DNA of 64,000 nucleotides from the NCBI GenBank assembly GCA_028622995.1, contig JAJQJQ010000024.1:2604001-2668000 (forward strand). The letters are read 5' to 3'. Made by a program: the position numbers and the translations under genes. Shown here piece by piece: positions 52,581 through 63,425 of this stretch (its first letter is position 1; each line of letters begins with the position of its first letter). This DNA is from Panagrolaimus kolymaensis. Taxonomy: Eukaryota; Nematoda; Chromadorea; Rhabditida; Panagrolaimidae. Under the pieces are notes generated by a model. It was not told the DNA's origin, did not search any database, and was given only the letters and a program-made list of their open reading frames with translations.

Positions 52581-52985
52581 TTAATCAAAAATTAAATCTG
52601 GCTTTACAACGCAAAATCCACAAGTTAGTCGGCATTGAGTTTTCATAAGTTGATCATATTTTGAATCAAAGCAATTGTGTTTCATATGTTTGCAATATTC
52701 ACCTGAAAGTTTGAGTGATAAATATTTTCCAATGCACTAATTAGTTAGTTGGATTTATTGGAAAAACAAAAAATCAAGGGAAGCAAAAAAGTGAATGAGT
52801 AGCAGCCGATGATATTAACAATCTTGGGTGTTAGTAAGAAAAGATAGGGTTTACGGATATTATGTCAAAGCAACCTTACTTTTATCCACGCATTCTTCTT
52901 GTTCATCTTCTCCAGATAAAAATGGAGCAGCAAAAATGGTTGCAATAATTAATAGAAAAATACTAAATAAAAATAATAATTTCAT
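52581..52985 (-). CDS. Small secreted single-ShK-domain protein, copy 1
   Basis: Two exons (52880-52985 and 52581-52702, intron about 177 bp) encode 75 residues. The N-terminus is a clear signal peptide: a Lys, a Leu/Ile/Phe-rich core and an AA-P cleavage region. A short acidic spacer follows, then one ShK-type domain with six cysteines ending in the C-x3-C-x2-C pattern (CRLTCGFC). ShK domains are abundant in nematode secreted proteins and occur both in enzymes and as stand-alone domains. The family is named after a sea-anemone potassium-channel blocker, but a channel-blocking role cannot be inferred here. The intron splits the domain after the first cysteine, as in copy 2 at 55.0 kb. Confidence 0.75.
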
Positions 52986-55026
52986 TTTATTAAAAACTTT
53001 GGATTTGGAAGATCACCAAAAGAAGCAAGCGAGCAGCAGCAAGTAAGCAAGCTTTTCAACTTTTTAAAAACTAAAATAACTGAGATCAAAAACTTTCTAA
53101 AAATAAAGGATCTTTTTTGAAAGTCGTCGTCTGTCTTTCCATACTTTTTTTTTTAGTGATGGTCAGTATTTATTTATTTACTCATCCGATAATTCTCTCC
53201 TTCGCCTTTTCCAAAAAAGCAGGCGATGGAGAAGCAGCAAGTATGTCGTCGATGACTATTTTTTTAAATCTCGTTTTTGTCCATCATCTCCACTAATTTT
53301 TTTTTTGTTTTTTTTAAAGTGCGACTTTTTTTTTGAAGTTTTCTTTCGGGAAAGATTTTTATTTTTGAGGAGGTTGGTGAAGGTGAAAGAGATTGATGCA
53401 TGCTTCCATGAATTTTTTTGCTTGATTTTTACTTACTTGAAGCTCGAAGCTTGAAAAGCAAGCAGCGGTCTCAAGATTAGCGGATGGAAAATCAAAAAAT
53501 AATGTTTGTTTGACTTTGTGATGAAGGTCAAAAACGAATTTGGAAAGCAAAAAGCTTGTTTTTCTTAAACAAAACTCAAGAAGATGGTCGCTTGCTTTTC
53601 TTAAATTCTTGAAAAGGTAAAAGTATCTTTTTCGATTTAGCAAACAAAAAAAATGTTGCGATTGTTTGTTGCAACCGTTTGTTTCTTTGATGACGTGGTT
53701 TATGAGACAGACTCATTATCTCGATAGATAACAAACAACCTCGAAAAGTTTCTTTCTTTTTTTTAACTTGCTTAAAGGAACAGTCTCACTTAGGCTTTTT
53801 TGAAATTTGAAATGCCGGCTTTTGTCCAATTCAGATGCTAGCAGAATGCAAAAGCCTTTGTTTCAATACTTAGAAAAAATTTTCGATTTTTTTATTTTTC
53901 GAGGATTTCGCCTACATGATGAAGGCTAGTAGCATTAATACTAACAATATTAATTTATTTTAATATGCTGAGTGGTCGTAAGCTGTTCATAAGAGTAGCT
54001 ACATATGTGCATCATCAGAAAAAATAAAAAAATCGAAAATTTTTTCTAAGTATTGAAACAAAGGCTTTTGCATTCTGCTAGCATCTGAATTGGACAAAAG
54101 CCGGCATTTCAAATTTCAAAAAAGCCAAAGTGGGACTGTTCCTTTAAACTTATACCGGTTTTGCTCATCAAACTAAGAAAACACAAAAAATATTATTATT
54201 TGATTCTATGGAAAATTAACAAAAGCGAAAAATCTCTGCATTCATAAAATCATTATTAATCAATTTCTAAGTTTTGCAACTTCTAATCAATTTTTTTGCT
54301 GTAAAAAGCACACATTGGAATTTTTTAACTACAGTATTTATTCCATCACATGGGTCAACATAAAAACTAATCAGGAATAAAACATTTTGGAATTCATATA
54401 TTTTTTTTGTTAAATAGAAGAGACACAGCGAACCTTTTTGAATAAAATAAAAAATAAAAAAAGAAAAAAAACTTTGGAAGAATAATTATACCTTAAAACC
54501 ATTTGCCTGGATTCATGCTTTTTTTTGATAGATGATAGATAAATAAATTATTGTTTTTGGTGTTGTTATTGTTGTTGTTTGTTGGACGGACAAACAACAA
54601 CAAACAATAAAATAAAGAATAAAATTAATAATAAGTGGACGACGGACGGACAAAACTTTTTTTTTTAAATGAATGATGATGACTTGACGAAAAAAAGGAA
54701 GAAATTTATAAAAATATTTTAACAAACATGTGTGTATTTTTGTGTTTGTTTGTTTGTTTTGGGTTTTTTTGAATTCGAAAATTTCGAAACAAGAAAGAAA
54801 AAAAAACTAAAAACTACAAAGGGAAAAGATAAAGTGGCAACAACAATCAAAAACATATTTGTTTTGACACATACAAAAAAAATAAATGGGTAATTAGTTG
54901 GGAGGAGGAGTTTTGGGGAGAAAAAATTAATGCAAGAAAAATTTCAGCATTTTATTTTTTTTTAATTAGTTGGAATGAATTGATGTTGTTATTCTTGTGT
55001 TATGTTAAGCTGCTTGATTAAGAAGC
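52986..55026. other. Region between the two ShK genes, with a MITE
   Basis: About 2 kb. Apart from the MITE at 53776-54143 it holds AT-rich DNA and blocks rich in AAGC/GCAA words (53.02-53.06 and 53.40-53.66 kb). AACTG units are absent. There is a (TTTG)n run at about 54744-54760. No exon is supported. Confidence 0.45.
53776..54143. mobile_element. TTAA-flanked MITE, copy 2 (368 bp, opposite orientation)
   Basis: The same family as the element at 46690-47055: ends AGGAACAGTCTCACTT and AGTGGGACTGTTCCT, arms of about 120 bp, TTAA on both sides (53772-53775 and 54144-54147). The central segment is the reverse complement of that in copy 1, so the element sits in the other orientation. Both arms carry GCTAGC where both arms of copy 1 carry GCGAGC, and both have six Ts after GGC where copy 1 has five. 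Confidence 0.85.
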
Positions 55027-55372
55027 TTAACAAACTCCGCAAGTTTTACGGCAATTGGTTTGAATGAGTTTAGCCCATTTTTTTGATGTACAATCTTGTG
55101 CAAGATTGGTACAAAGGGTTGATGCCACTGAAAAAAAATAATTCTTTAGCTAGCTACAACAACAAAAAAATGGATACTGTAGGATTTTTTAGGCCAAGGA
55201 ATTGTGACTCAATTCAAGTAAATAAAAAGTTGGCCATACAAGGAAATGAAAAAGGAGAGTCTTTCTTACATTTATCAACACATGGTCCATCAGCAGGTGC
55301 TGCAGCAGCATTAATCATTGAAATTCCAAGAAGTGCAATGAATGCAACAAAGATGACGTTCAAGAAATTCAT
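55027..55372 (-). CDS. Small secreted single-ShK-domain protein, copy 2
   Basis: Two exons (55270-55372 and 55027-55127, intron about 142 bp) encode about 67 residues. There is a signal peptide (hydrophobic FVALIALLGI core, then an Ala-rich cleavage region), a short spacer and a six-cysteine ShK domain ending CRKTCGVC immediately before the stop. Intron position and phase within the domain match copy 1, so the two are an old tandem duplication about 2 kb apart with strongly diverged residues between cysteines. Function is unknown. Confidence 0.75.
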
Positions 55373-56870
55373 GCTGATTTTTTTAGACAGATTTTACCTA
55401 TAAAATATTATATTATTGAATTCGTTAGTAAAAAATCAGTGAAATTAATTTGGCTCGAAAACAATTATAAACTGTAAAGCTCGAGGAAAGAAAAAATAAG
55501 GAATTTTTTAAAAGTTGTTGGAAGTTAGTTAAAAATGGAAAATTTGGTTAAATCGTTTCAATTTTTAGGGACAATTTGTGAAAAAATAAACCAAAAAATA
55601 CGTAAAAGTGATGAAACCAAAAACATCCACGCATGCACGCCGCCTACAGTAATCTATTTTTCTCCTCCATATTCCTCAAATATCATCATATATGAAAGCT
55701 GCTGCTAGTAGATGAAAGTGGTGGATAAAAAAGGGACGAAGTAATGATTATCCAGGCATTTTTCCATGGCTTAAATATTCACTTTTTATCCTTCCCCAAT
55801 TAGTGACACGCCTATTTGCATTGTTCTTCATAAAGAAAGAAGAAAAAATTATTAAATGTTTGCATTACAAAAAAATTCTTTTGTGTCTGACTCGGCTTAT
55901 TTGCCACCATATTGGAATGGGATTTATTTATTTTTTTTTGTAAAAAAAGCTGAACTAACACATTTTTTCATTAGTTTTCGATGATACTAAAGCAACGTGT
56001 GTTTCATTTTTTTGTGAAAGAGAAAGAGAAAGAAAAAAAGTGATTCATTTTATTTTTTTAACGTGAGTTGTGGCGAGTTTATTTATCCATGATCAACTAG
56101 GTAGAGAAAGGTACCATTCAACCAAGCACCATTAATAAGGCCGCTTGCTTCCTCCTTTTTTTCCCGGATTTTATTAGCTTCCTTTAATTGAGGAAATGGG
56201 AAAGTAAAAATGAATGTTTCATTGTTTGTTGATTGAATTGCTAAAATTTGCCATAGCTTTTGATTTTTTTGATGTTTACTTTTGGATGAAAAAGGAAAAG
56301 AAGAAAAACGGAAACGTATATGCTTGCATTTTTTAGGATAATAGGTAGTATCCATTTTTCGGTTTTTATAGCTAAAATGAATGGAATGTTTCATTTTGTT
56401 TGAACTTTTTTTGTGCTTCATATGAAAAAAAGAGTGGAAACATTCAAAAATTTTGAAACAATAAAAGCTGCTAAAGCTTCTTTGAAAAAAATCCATTGTT
56501 TGTGCTTGCAAAATCCAAAGGTAAATAACATAACTATCATTGCTGCAGCAACTTTATAAAGCTCATTCATTCAGGGATGTTGAAAGTCCTGTATCTTTCT
56601 TCTCTTGTTAGTGTATAGCCTAAAAAGCAAACTCGCTATCATCAAAACTCATGTAAAAGAAGAAAGTTATCGATACTCATCGCCAAAGCTGTCAATTTTC
56701 CATGTTTTAGATTTCCATGCCAAACAACCACAAGAAGAAACAAGTATGGAAAGATTACAACAAATTTACAATATTAAGATTTTATTATCATGATTATATA
56801 TTCAAATCCTATTATACATAATTAGTTAAATGTTAGATGCGATTGACAAAGATCAGATTGCATTTCTCTT
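55373..56870. other. Intergenic region with one doubtful ORF
   Basis: About 1.5 kb. It includes the promoter of the second ShK gene, an AT-rich stretch and, at 56083-56511, an open frame described separately. The 56.6-56.8 kb part has balanced composition and is open on the plus strand for about 60 codons without any recognisable content. Confidence 0.35.
56083..56511 (-). CDS. Doubtful 142-codon ORF
   Basis: An uninterrupted minus-strand frame of 142 codons, longer than expected by chance in this AT-rich DNA. It is rich in Phe, Lys, Ser and His, and its C-terminal half (LWQILAIQSTNNETFIFTF; GLINGAWLNGTFLYLVDHG) looks more protein-like than its N-terminal half. The real coding part may be only a terminal exon of a gene whose other exons I could not find. 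No family is recognised. Confidence 0.3.
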   Translation of the reverse strand: MQAQTMDFFQRSFSSFYCFKIFECFHSFFHMKHKKSSNKMKHSIHFSYKNRKMDTTYYPKKCKHIRFRFSSFPFSSKSKHQKNQKLWQILAIQSTNNETFIFTFPFPQLKEANKIREKKEEASGLINGAWLNGTFLYLVDHG

Positions 56871-58289
56871 TCATTCTTGTTGATGATGAGCCTTCAATTC
56901 AGCAATTTCATTCTTGAGAATTTCAAGTTCAGCAATTGCAGCACGATATTTATCAAACAATGTTTCAATTTGTTGAACAAAGGTTGATAAAGATTTGGAT
57001 TTGGGTTGAGTTCGTTCATCATCAGAATTGAGATAATTTGCAAGATCCTTTGCGATTAAAACCTTCTTTCGTTCTTTTGCAGAAACAGCTTCATCTCCTT
57101 CATCACGAATAGCATGTTCACTTCCAAAAAGATTACCCAAGAGAGAACTTGATGAGAAGTTGGTCATTGATGGCATTTCTGAAACATATGAAATTATAAG
57201 AAAAAGTAAATTAAAGCAAAAAACTAACCTCGAATAGTTAAAGTTGGATCAGTAGCAGTTTTGTTGTTGAAAAGAGTGTTGAGTCCCATGGATGTTTCAG
57301 AGATGATTGTTGGAAGACCAGGCTTGAACTTTTCATCCTTTTCTGACTTTTCATTGAAGAGAGTGCTAAGTCCCATTGAGGTTTCACAGGATGAAGCATT
57401 TCGAGGTGTTCGATTGTTGAAAAGGGTGTTAAGACCCATTGAAGTTTCACAGGACGTAACAGTTCCAACAGAAGTGGTGTGGAACAAACTGTTGAGATCC
57501 ATGTATTCAGATGAAAGACCAGCAGATTTGGTATGTTGAGTATCCGAAGAAAAAAGATTGCGAAGTTTTGTAAAATCTTCTGAGCGTGTATCATTTTGAG
57601 TATGTTCATCAGTGGTGATATTTTGAGCGGAAGGAGTGAAAAGCATTGAAAGATAGCGATCAGTTTCTTCATCAGAATGTTGAGGACGATTGGTTTCATC
57701 CATTTCTTGAATAACAGGAAGTGGAGCAGCCAATGGAATTGCAGATTGAGGAGGTAACCATGATTCTGAGACAGTTGGACGATCAACTAAAAAAACGAAG
57801 CGATTAGTAAAGAAAATGTTATGTAAGTGATTAAAGCATCAAAATCTAGTTAAAGAAAAAGCACATGCTTCGATAAATCGTGTATCTGTAACAGCAAAAA
57901 AAAAACTCACCAGAAACAGGAACACAGAAAATGCAAGTTTCAGACCGATGTAAAGCTTTTGCAGCATCCTTGAAAAGAACCAATTGCATATCTTCAGCTT
58001 TAACAGCAACTAATTGCATATCATTTCCATCAGTAGAATCAGCAGGAGCAGCAACACTTTCATCATCATCAAACGAGCAACCATATTCAGCTTCAGAAAG
58101 CGTAACATAAATTCGATTGAATGGAAGTTCAGGTGTACGTTGCAAAGTTTCACATGAGAATGTATCAACCATTTCAGTACGCTGTTGACGAGCAGCTGCA
58201 GCAGCAAGTAGACGACGACGATGACGTAATTGCTTTACAATCTTAGCATGCTTCTTTCCAGGTTTACGACCAAAAGGAGTTTTGACCAT
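56871..58289 (-). CDS. Unrecognised 414-residue protein with repeated LxxLF motifs and a C-terminal coiled coil
   Basis: Three exons (57911-58289, 57229-57786, 56871-57178) join in phase. The N-terminus is strongly basic (KTPFGRKPGKKHAKIVKQLR, then an Arg/Ala-rich helix), suggesting nucleic-acid or nuclear localisation. The middle, about residues 140-310, is acidic and disordered and carries a short motif many times: YLSMLFT, KLRNLFSS, DLNSLFHT, then ETSMGLNTLFNN, ETSMGLSTLFNE and ETSMGLNTLFNN, and after the last splice LLGNLFGS. The C-terminal 50-60 residues are a predicted coiled coil (FVQQIETLFDKYRAAIAELE) ending at the stop. I do not recognise the family. The layout suggests a scaffold that offers many copies of one docking peptide and oligomerises through its C-terminus; that is inference. 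Confidence 0.7.
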
Positions 58290-59360
58290 TTTTGATTTTG
58301 ATGAAGGAGATAGAGAAAGACGAAAGAAGGTTGAAAATTAGTTCAAGAAGTTAGACGAAAAAAAATTGAACAGGAGCAAGAAAGCAGCAGCAGCGTCTGT
58401 TTGATGAATCAATCAATGAAACCGAATGAGTGTTTGAAGCGGTATTTATACTGTTTTTGAGTGTTCATCATTCATGGCATGTGAAAATTGATACAACATG
58501 CAAATTTTCGAAGAAGAAGAAAAAAGTTGTTGAATGAATTTTTGAAAAGTTGATTGATTGACAAAAAAGTGCTTGATTCTCTCTTCAAATATTCGCATCA
58601 ATAGGCGCTTTGGCATGGGAAGACTATTTTTTACGGACAAATTTTGTTTTATTTTCTAATAAAAAACTTTTATTATTGGTCAATTCTAAACTAAAAAATT
58701 TCTTTTTTAACCATTTTTTAAACTTCCTGTACTTAAACTATTTTTATGATATTATTTCTAGGCTTTTGCTATCACCTTTGACTAAACTAACTCTCAAAAT
58801 TGCACCTACTTGTGTAAACAACAACCAACAACTTTGGTTCAGTAACTTGGATGCATGATTCTAGTCGTTCTCATTTGATTTATTACTGCATATGTTATTT
58901 ATTTAATCTAAAAACGAATAAAGGAATCTTAAGTTCATTGCTCTATGTTTATAGCATTTTATTGTTGACATTGAAATGATGTAACTTTTGAGTTTTCAAA
59001 GAGTTCATGAAACTCAAAATACTTTAATTAATGAAACAAAAATACTCAAACTGTGTCAATGTGATTATGGAGATGCTACTTTTAAAAATTTTTTATTACC
59101 AATTTACAAATTTTTTTAGTAAAACTTTTGACACCTTTTTAAAAAAAACTAAATAACAAACAAACAAAATTTATCTATAGCAAAAAAAAAAGGAGAAACA
59201 AAAAATATGAAAGCAAATTGTCACCGGGGTTTACACTTTTTAATTAATTATTATTATACTGAATTGTTAAAAATTTAATTAACTACTCTTATTTTTTTTT
59301 TTGAGCTAATAAAAAAACTGAAAATTAAGATGAGTGATAGTCTTTTGACTTCTTTTTTTT
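58290..59360. other. Intergenic region between the LxxLF gene and the GPCR gene
   Basis: About 1.1 kb. The left 150 bp are the presumed promoter of the LxxLF gene, with GCAGCAGCAGCG near 58384. The 58.6-58.86 kb part is open on the plus strand from TTG but has no coding character. AACTG units start again at about 59.32 kb, at the 3' end of the GPCR gene. Confidence 0.4.
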
Positions 59361-62300
59361 TTATAAAGCTGTAACGGACATGTTTGTTGTGGGCGTTGGT
59401 TTCGATGTTGTTGTTTGAGCAGCAACAACAACCGTCGAAGAATTGTTGCTGCGTGAAATAGGTTTGACATAAATATGTGGGCGTCCTCCAGCATTTCGAT
59501 GTTTGGTTATTTTAACTTCTGCAAGCCATGTCGTTTGATATGGATGTCGATAACGAGTTGTCTAAAAACAATAAATAAAAAAACTGATATCTTTGAATTT
59601 TTTATGGAGATTTAAAGATTTTGCAAACTGGCATTTTGGTTTATATATTTCTGGGGTCTTTGAGATTATAAAAAACTGTTTGTTGATTTTGAGGAATAAT
59701 GGATTTTTTTAAAAATACATAATTATTTTGTAAAAATTTTAACTTTTTTTATGGAATTTTTGGGAATAACTGAAACTGTTTGGATATAATAATATTAAAA
59801 AAAACTGCGGTAAATTAGAGTTTGGGGAATATTTTAGAAACAAAACATTTTTGATTGAATTTTAACTATTTTTAGGCATTTTGGAGAATATAAAAAAACT
59901 GAGGTAAATCTATTTTTTCAGGAGATTTAAGGATTTTGAAAAATATGTATTTTTTCTAAGTGAAAATTTAACTTTTTTTTTTCTGGACTTTTTTGGAATA
60001 TATTAAAAACTGAGCGCTTTTTTATTCGGCAGACTTACTTGTGAAATATTTTCTTCATCCCATCCACTATCAATTTCATCAAAATCATCGGGATCATCAT
60101 AATTTGAATGTTGATATGATAAAGCTGGGGATGGAAAAGTTATGGATGTTTCAGCCACTACATTCGCCCAATAATCATCATTAGTTATCCTCGAAACATC
60201 TACCGCCGCCGACGTTGAATCGATTCCAAATTTTTGCCAAATGGGTGATGATGGAGGATCATTTTGATATGATGATTGAGATTGATAAATATCTCCATTA
60301 ATTCCACCATTATTTTGAAAATTTGAAATTCCTGCCGCGGCGACTTTTTTTGAAGTTGAAATATGAACTCGATTTCCATGATGAATTATGGGTGTGGTTG
60401 AAGCTGATTCAGATTCTATGGGCTGTTTAGAATGTTTATAAAGAAGTTCTTGATTGGAATCAGGTCGTTGGGATGAATTCTTTGGACAACAAAATCTTTG
60501 TTTAAGTAATGTTGCTTTTTCCCTAAAAAAATATGGGAATTAATAAAAATCTAAAAAACTGGTTTTCGAGAATTTTTTTTTCAAAAGACCAAATTTTTTT
60601 TTGGGAGCTATAAATTCTAAAATTTATATTTTTTTAACAAAACTGATATCCGGAGAAGAAGTAGTGTTTTTTTAATCATTTTTTATAATTATTATTTTTT
60701 TAAACTGCAAGGATTTATTTTTCGAGGGTAAAAAAGAAAAAAATTTATCTTTTTCACTTATTCGCCAAAAATTAGAAGTTTTAATTTTATAACTGGAAAT
60801 CAGCTTTCTCTTGTTAATTTATATTAATTTTATTTGTAAAAGAATTAGCGCTTTTTATATCCTTTTAAAAAATTTCATTTAATTTTTATTAAACTCTAGC
60901 AAGTCCTTGTATTTTCAATATTTTTTTTAATAAAAAGGTTTAACTGTCGAATTCCATTATTAGAGTTTTTTGGGAAAAGGAAATATTAATTGCATTCTCA
61001 AAATTGCCATTTTGGTTTGTTTTATCTTTGTATTTTATAAAGGCCAATATTTTTGTTTTATTTAACTGGGGAGGTAAAATGACTTTCTGTAATTTATTAT
61101 CTTTTTCTTTTAAAACTGCGCAATACTTTTTAATGCTCAAATCATTAAAAAAGAAAGATTTAACTGTTCATACATAGCTTTGATATTTTTTGTTTTGAAA
61201 AAAAAAACTGAGGTAATAATTATTTTTCTTCGTCTTTTCTGGAAATTGTTCAAAGTCTGTGGAAAGCGCCCATTAATTTTTTTATAACTTGTTCAGCTTT
61301 TGAAAGTTAGTTTCATAATTTCAAGTTAATTTTATTAAACTGCAGCTTTATGTTTTTGATTTTTAATCGCTTGCTAATATTATTTTTAAAAAAAAGAAAG
61401 ATTTAACTGTGTACAGGTTTATTATGTTGAGGATTTTTTTAGAAAGAAAGGGAACAAGAACTATTGTTTTTTTTTACAATCTTAAAACTGTTATCAAATT
61501 TTACATTCGATTGAATGTTTGAAGGAAGGAAAAAAAAGCAATTTTTTTATAACTGATTTTTGATTATGAATTTTAAAATTTTAGTCAAATTAACTGATTC
61601 TTGCCATAAATAAGAATGGTAAAAAAATAAAAAACATTTTCTTTTCGCCTTTTATAAATTTTATTTTATTACTTGATTGGCTTTTTCGTATTATGCATAA
61701 AAATTTACAATTTAATTTTATAAAACTGCAGGAGGTTGCATGGATGTTAATATTTTTCATCACTTTTAATATTAATAAATACAAAAATTTAACTAGTAGC
61801 CAGGTTGCCGTCGGTTTTTATTTTAGAAAATGGGATTGGTGGTATTTTTCATTCTTTGAGTAAAATACCATTTTATTAATAATTGATTTCCACATAAAAT
61901 TAGGATAATTAAAAATATCCATAAAAATTGTTTCTTTTTCCATTTTATAAATTTTATTTTTTTAACTGAGTATTTTCTTGTTGCTTCAAAAATTACTATT
62001 TAACTTTTTTTATATAAAAACTGAGGAGCAAGTTGGTCTTTTCTTGATTCTAAAAAAATATTTAACTGTGCAATTTTGTTAGTAAAAAATTATTTTTCCT
62101 TATTTTTTAAACTACTTTTTTACATTGGATTGTGTTTTTGGGTTTATGGGAAGAACATTTTTTTTTATTATAACTGAGTGGGGTTTTTAAAATCTGTTCC
62201 AAATATTGAAATTAATTCAATAAAATTATACTGCAGCTCCCATATTTTTTTCTCTATCATTTTTATTATAAATAAAAGTTTAACTGAGTATTCTCTTTGC

Positions 62301-63425
62301 TATTGGCTTCCTTCGAAATTAAAAAAAAAGACAATTTTTCCAAATTCTTTAAACTGTTTTGAATGATGTATTTAGGGTATTCTCAATAATTAGAAGAATT
62401 AAAGTTGCCTTTTTAATTTTTTAAAACTGTAAGAAATTTTCTAATCACGAAGCTAATCCCAAAAGGGATCTAAAATCTTTTTAGAATTAAAAAAAGCTGA
62501 GTTCGTGATATAAAAAATAATAAACTTAACTACAAATAATTTCATTTTGCAAATTTTTTAAATTTTATTTTAAACTGGGTAACACAAATTTTTTCTGAAT
62601 TCTCTTTCAAGATTTCAATTTAATATTATTAAACTGCAGCATTCTTTCTCTTTTTTTCTTCTTCATAGAGTCTATTATTTAAAAAAATTTAACTGTTAAT
62701 GATCGTATTTCAGCGGTAGATTTAAAAAAAAACGATGGACAAAAATAATTTCTTTTTTTTTTATTATCATAAAACAGTTTGCATTATTCCATAGGGAGTA
62801 TGCATCTAAATTTTAGGGAAGGAAATTTATTTTTAAAAAAATTGATGCCTTTAATATTTTGGAAAATAAAAATTAAGCCCAAAAAGAAAACAATTTTTTT
62901 TCATCTTTTTTTTATAAATAATTTTTAACTGTCTTTGAATTTTAAAAAATTATAAGAATAAACTTACATAAAAACAATTCGATATTCAGTATTAAATACC
63001 AAATAAATTATGCAATTCACGGAACTATTAAGAACCACCAAAAAATTACTTGTATCCGTAAGCATATTTAGCAATAAAGCATCGGGTTCAAAAAAAGTTT
63101 CAATTAAATTTACGACGAGTGCCAAAGTATTACAAAATAAAAATAACAAAACAACTGCGATCATGGTAATTGTGTCATCGGGAGAAACTTGAGCATCAGA
63201 AATTATTGAAATTTGAGATTTTGATGAGGGTTTTCGAATTTTTTCTAAATCCGTCGTTGTTGTTGCATCAATGGTTATGGAAGTGAGCGATGACGTTTCC
63301 AATGCTTGCATCGCCGCCGCTGCTGCAGCAGCTGATGATTTTGCATTTGTTTGTTTTATAATTATTATTGCATTTAATACTAATAAAAAGAAAAATGGCA
63401 GCAATGTCATTAACATCATATACAT
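59361..63425 (-). CDS. 3' part of an FMRFamide-receptor-like peptide GPCR
   Basis: Three exons (62968-63425, 60039-60522, 59361-59561) join in phase to 380 residues; earlier exons lie beyond the right edge. The first exon gives TM5 (TLLPFFFLLVLNAIIII), a Ser/Thr-rich third loop with a run of seven Ala, TM6 (MIAVVLLFLFCNTLALVVNL) and TM7 with FLVVLNSSVNCIIYLVF. NCIIY in place of NPxxY, preceded by NFLVVLNSSVN, is typical of FMRFamide/EGL-6/DMSR-type neuropeptide receptors. A tail of about 225 residues follows, with a possible palmitoylation site (FCCP), a Ser/Asp-rich middle and a Thr/Ala-rich end. The last residues VTAL fit a class I PDZ-binding motif. The exact receptor subfamily cannot be set without TM1-4. 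Confidence 0.8.
60523..62967 (-). other. 2.4 kb intron of the GPCR gene
   Basis: The intron separates the TM7 exon from the tail exon. It is packed with AACTG units about every 60-90 bp and T-rich runs. No alternative exon or transposon was seen. Confidence 0.6.
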
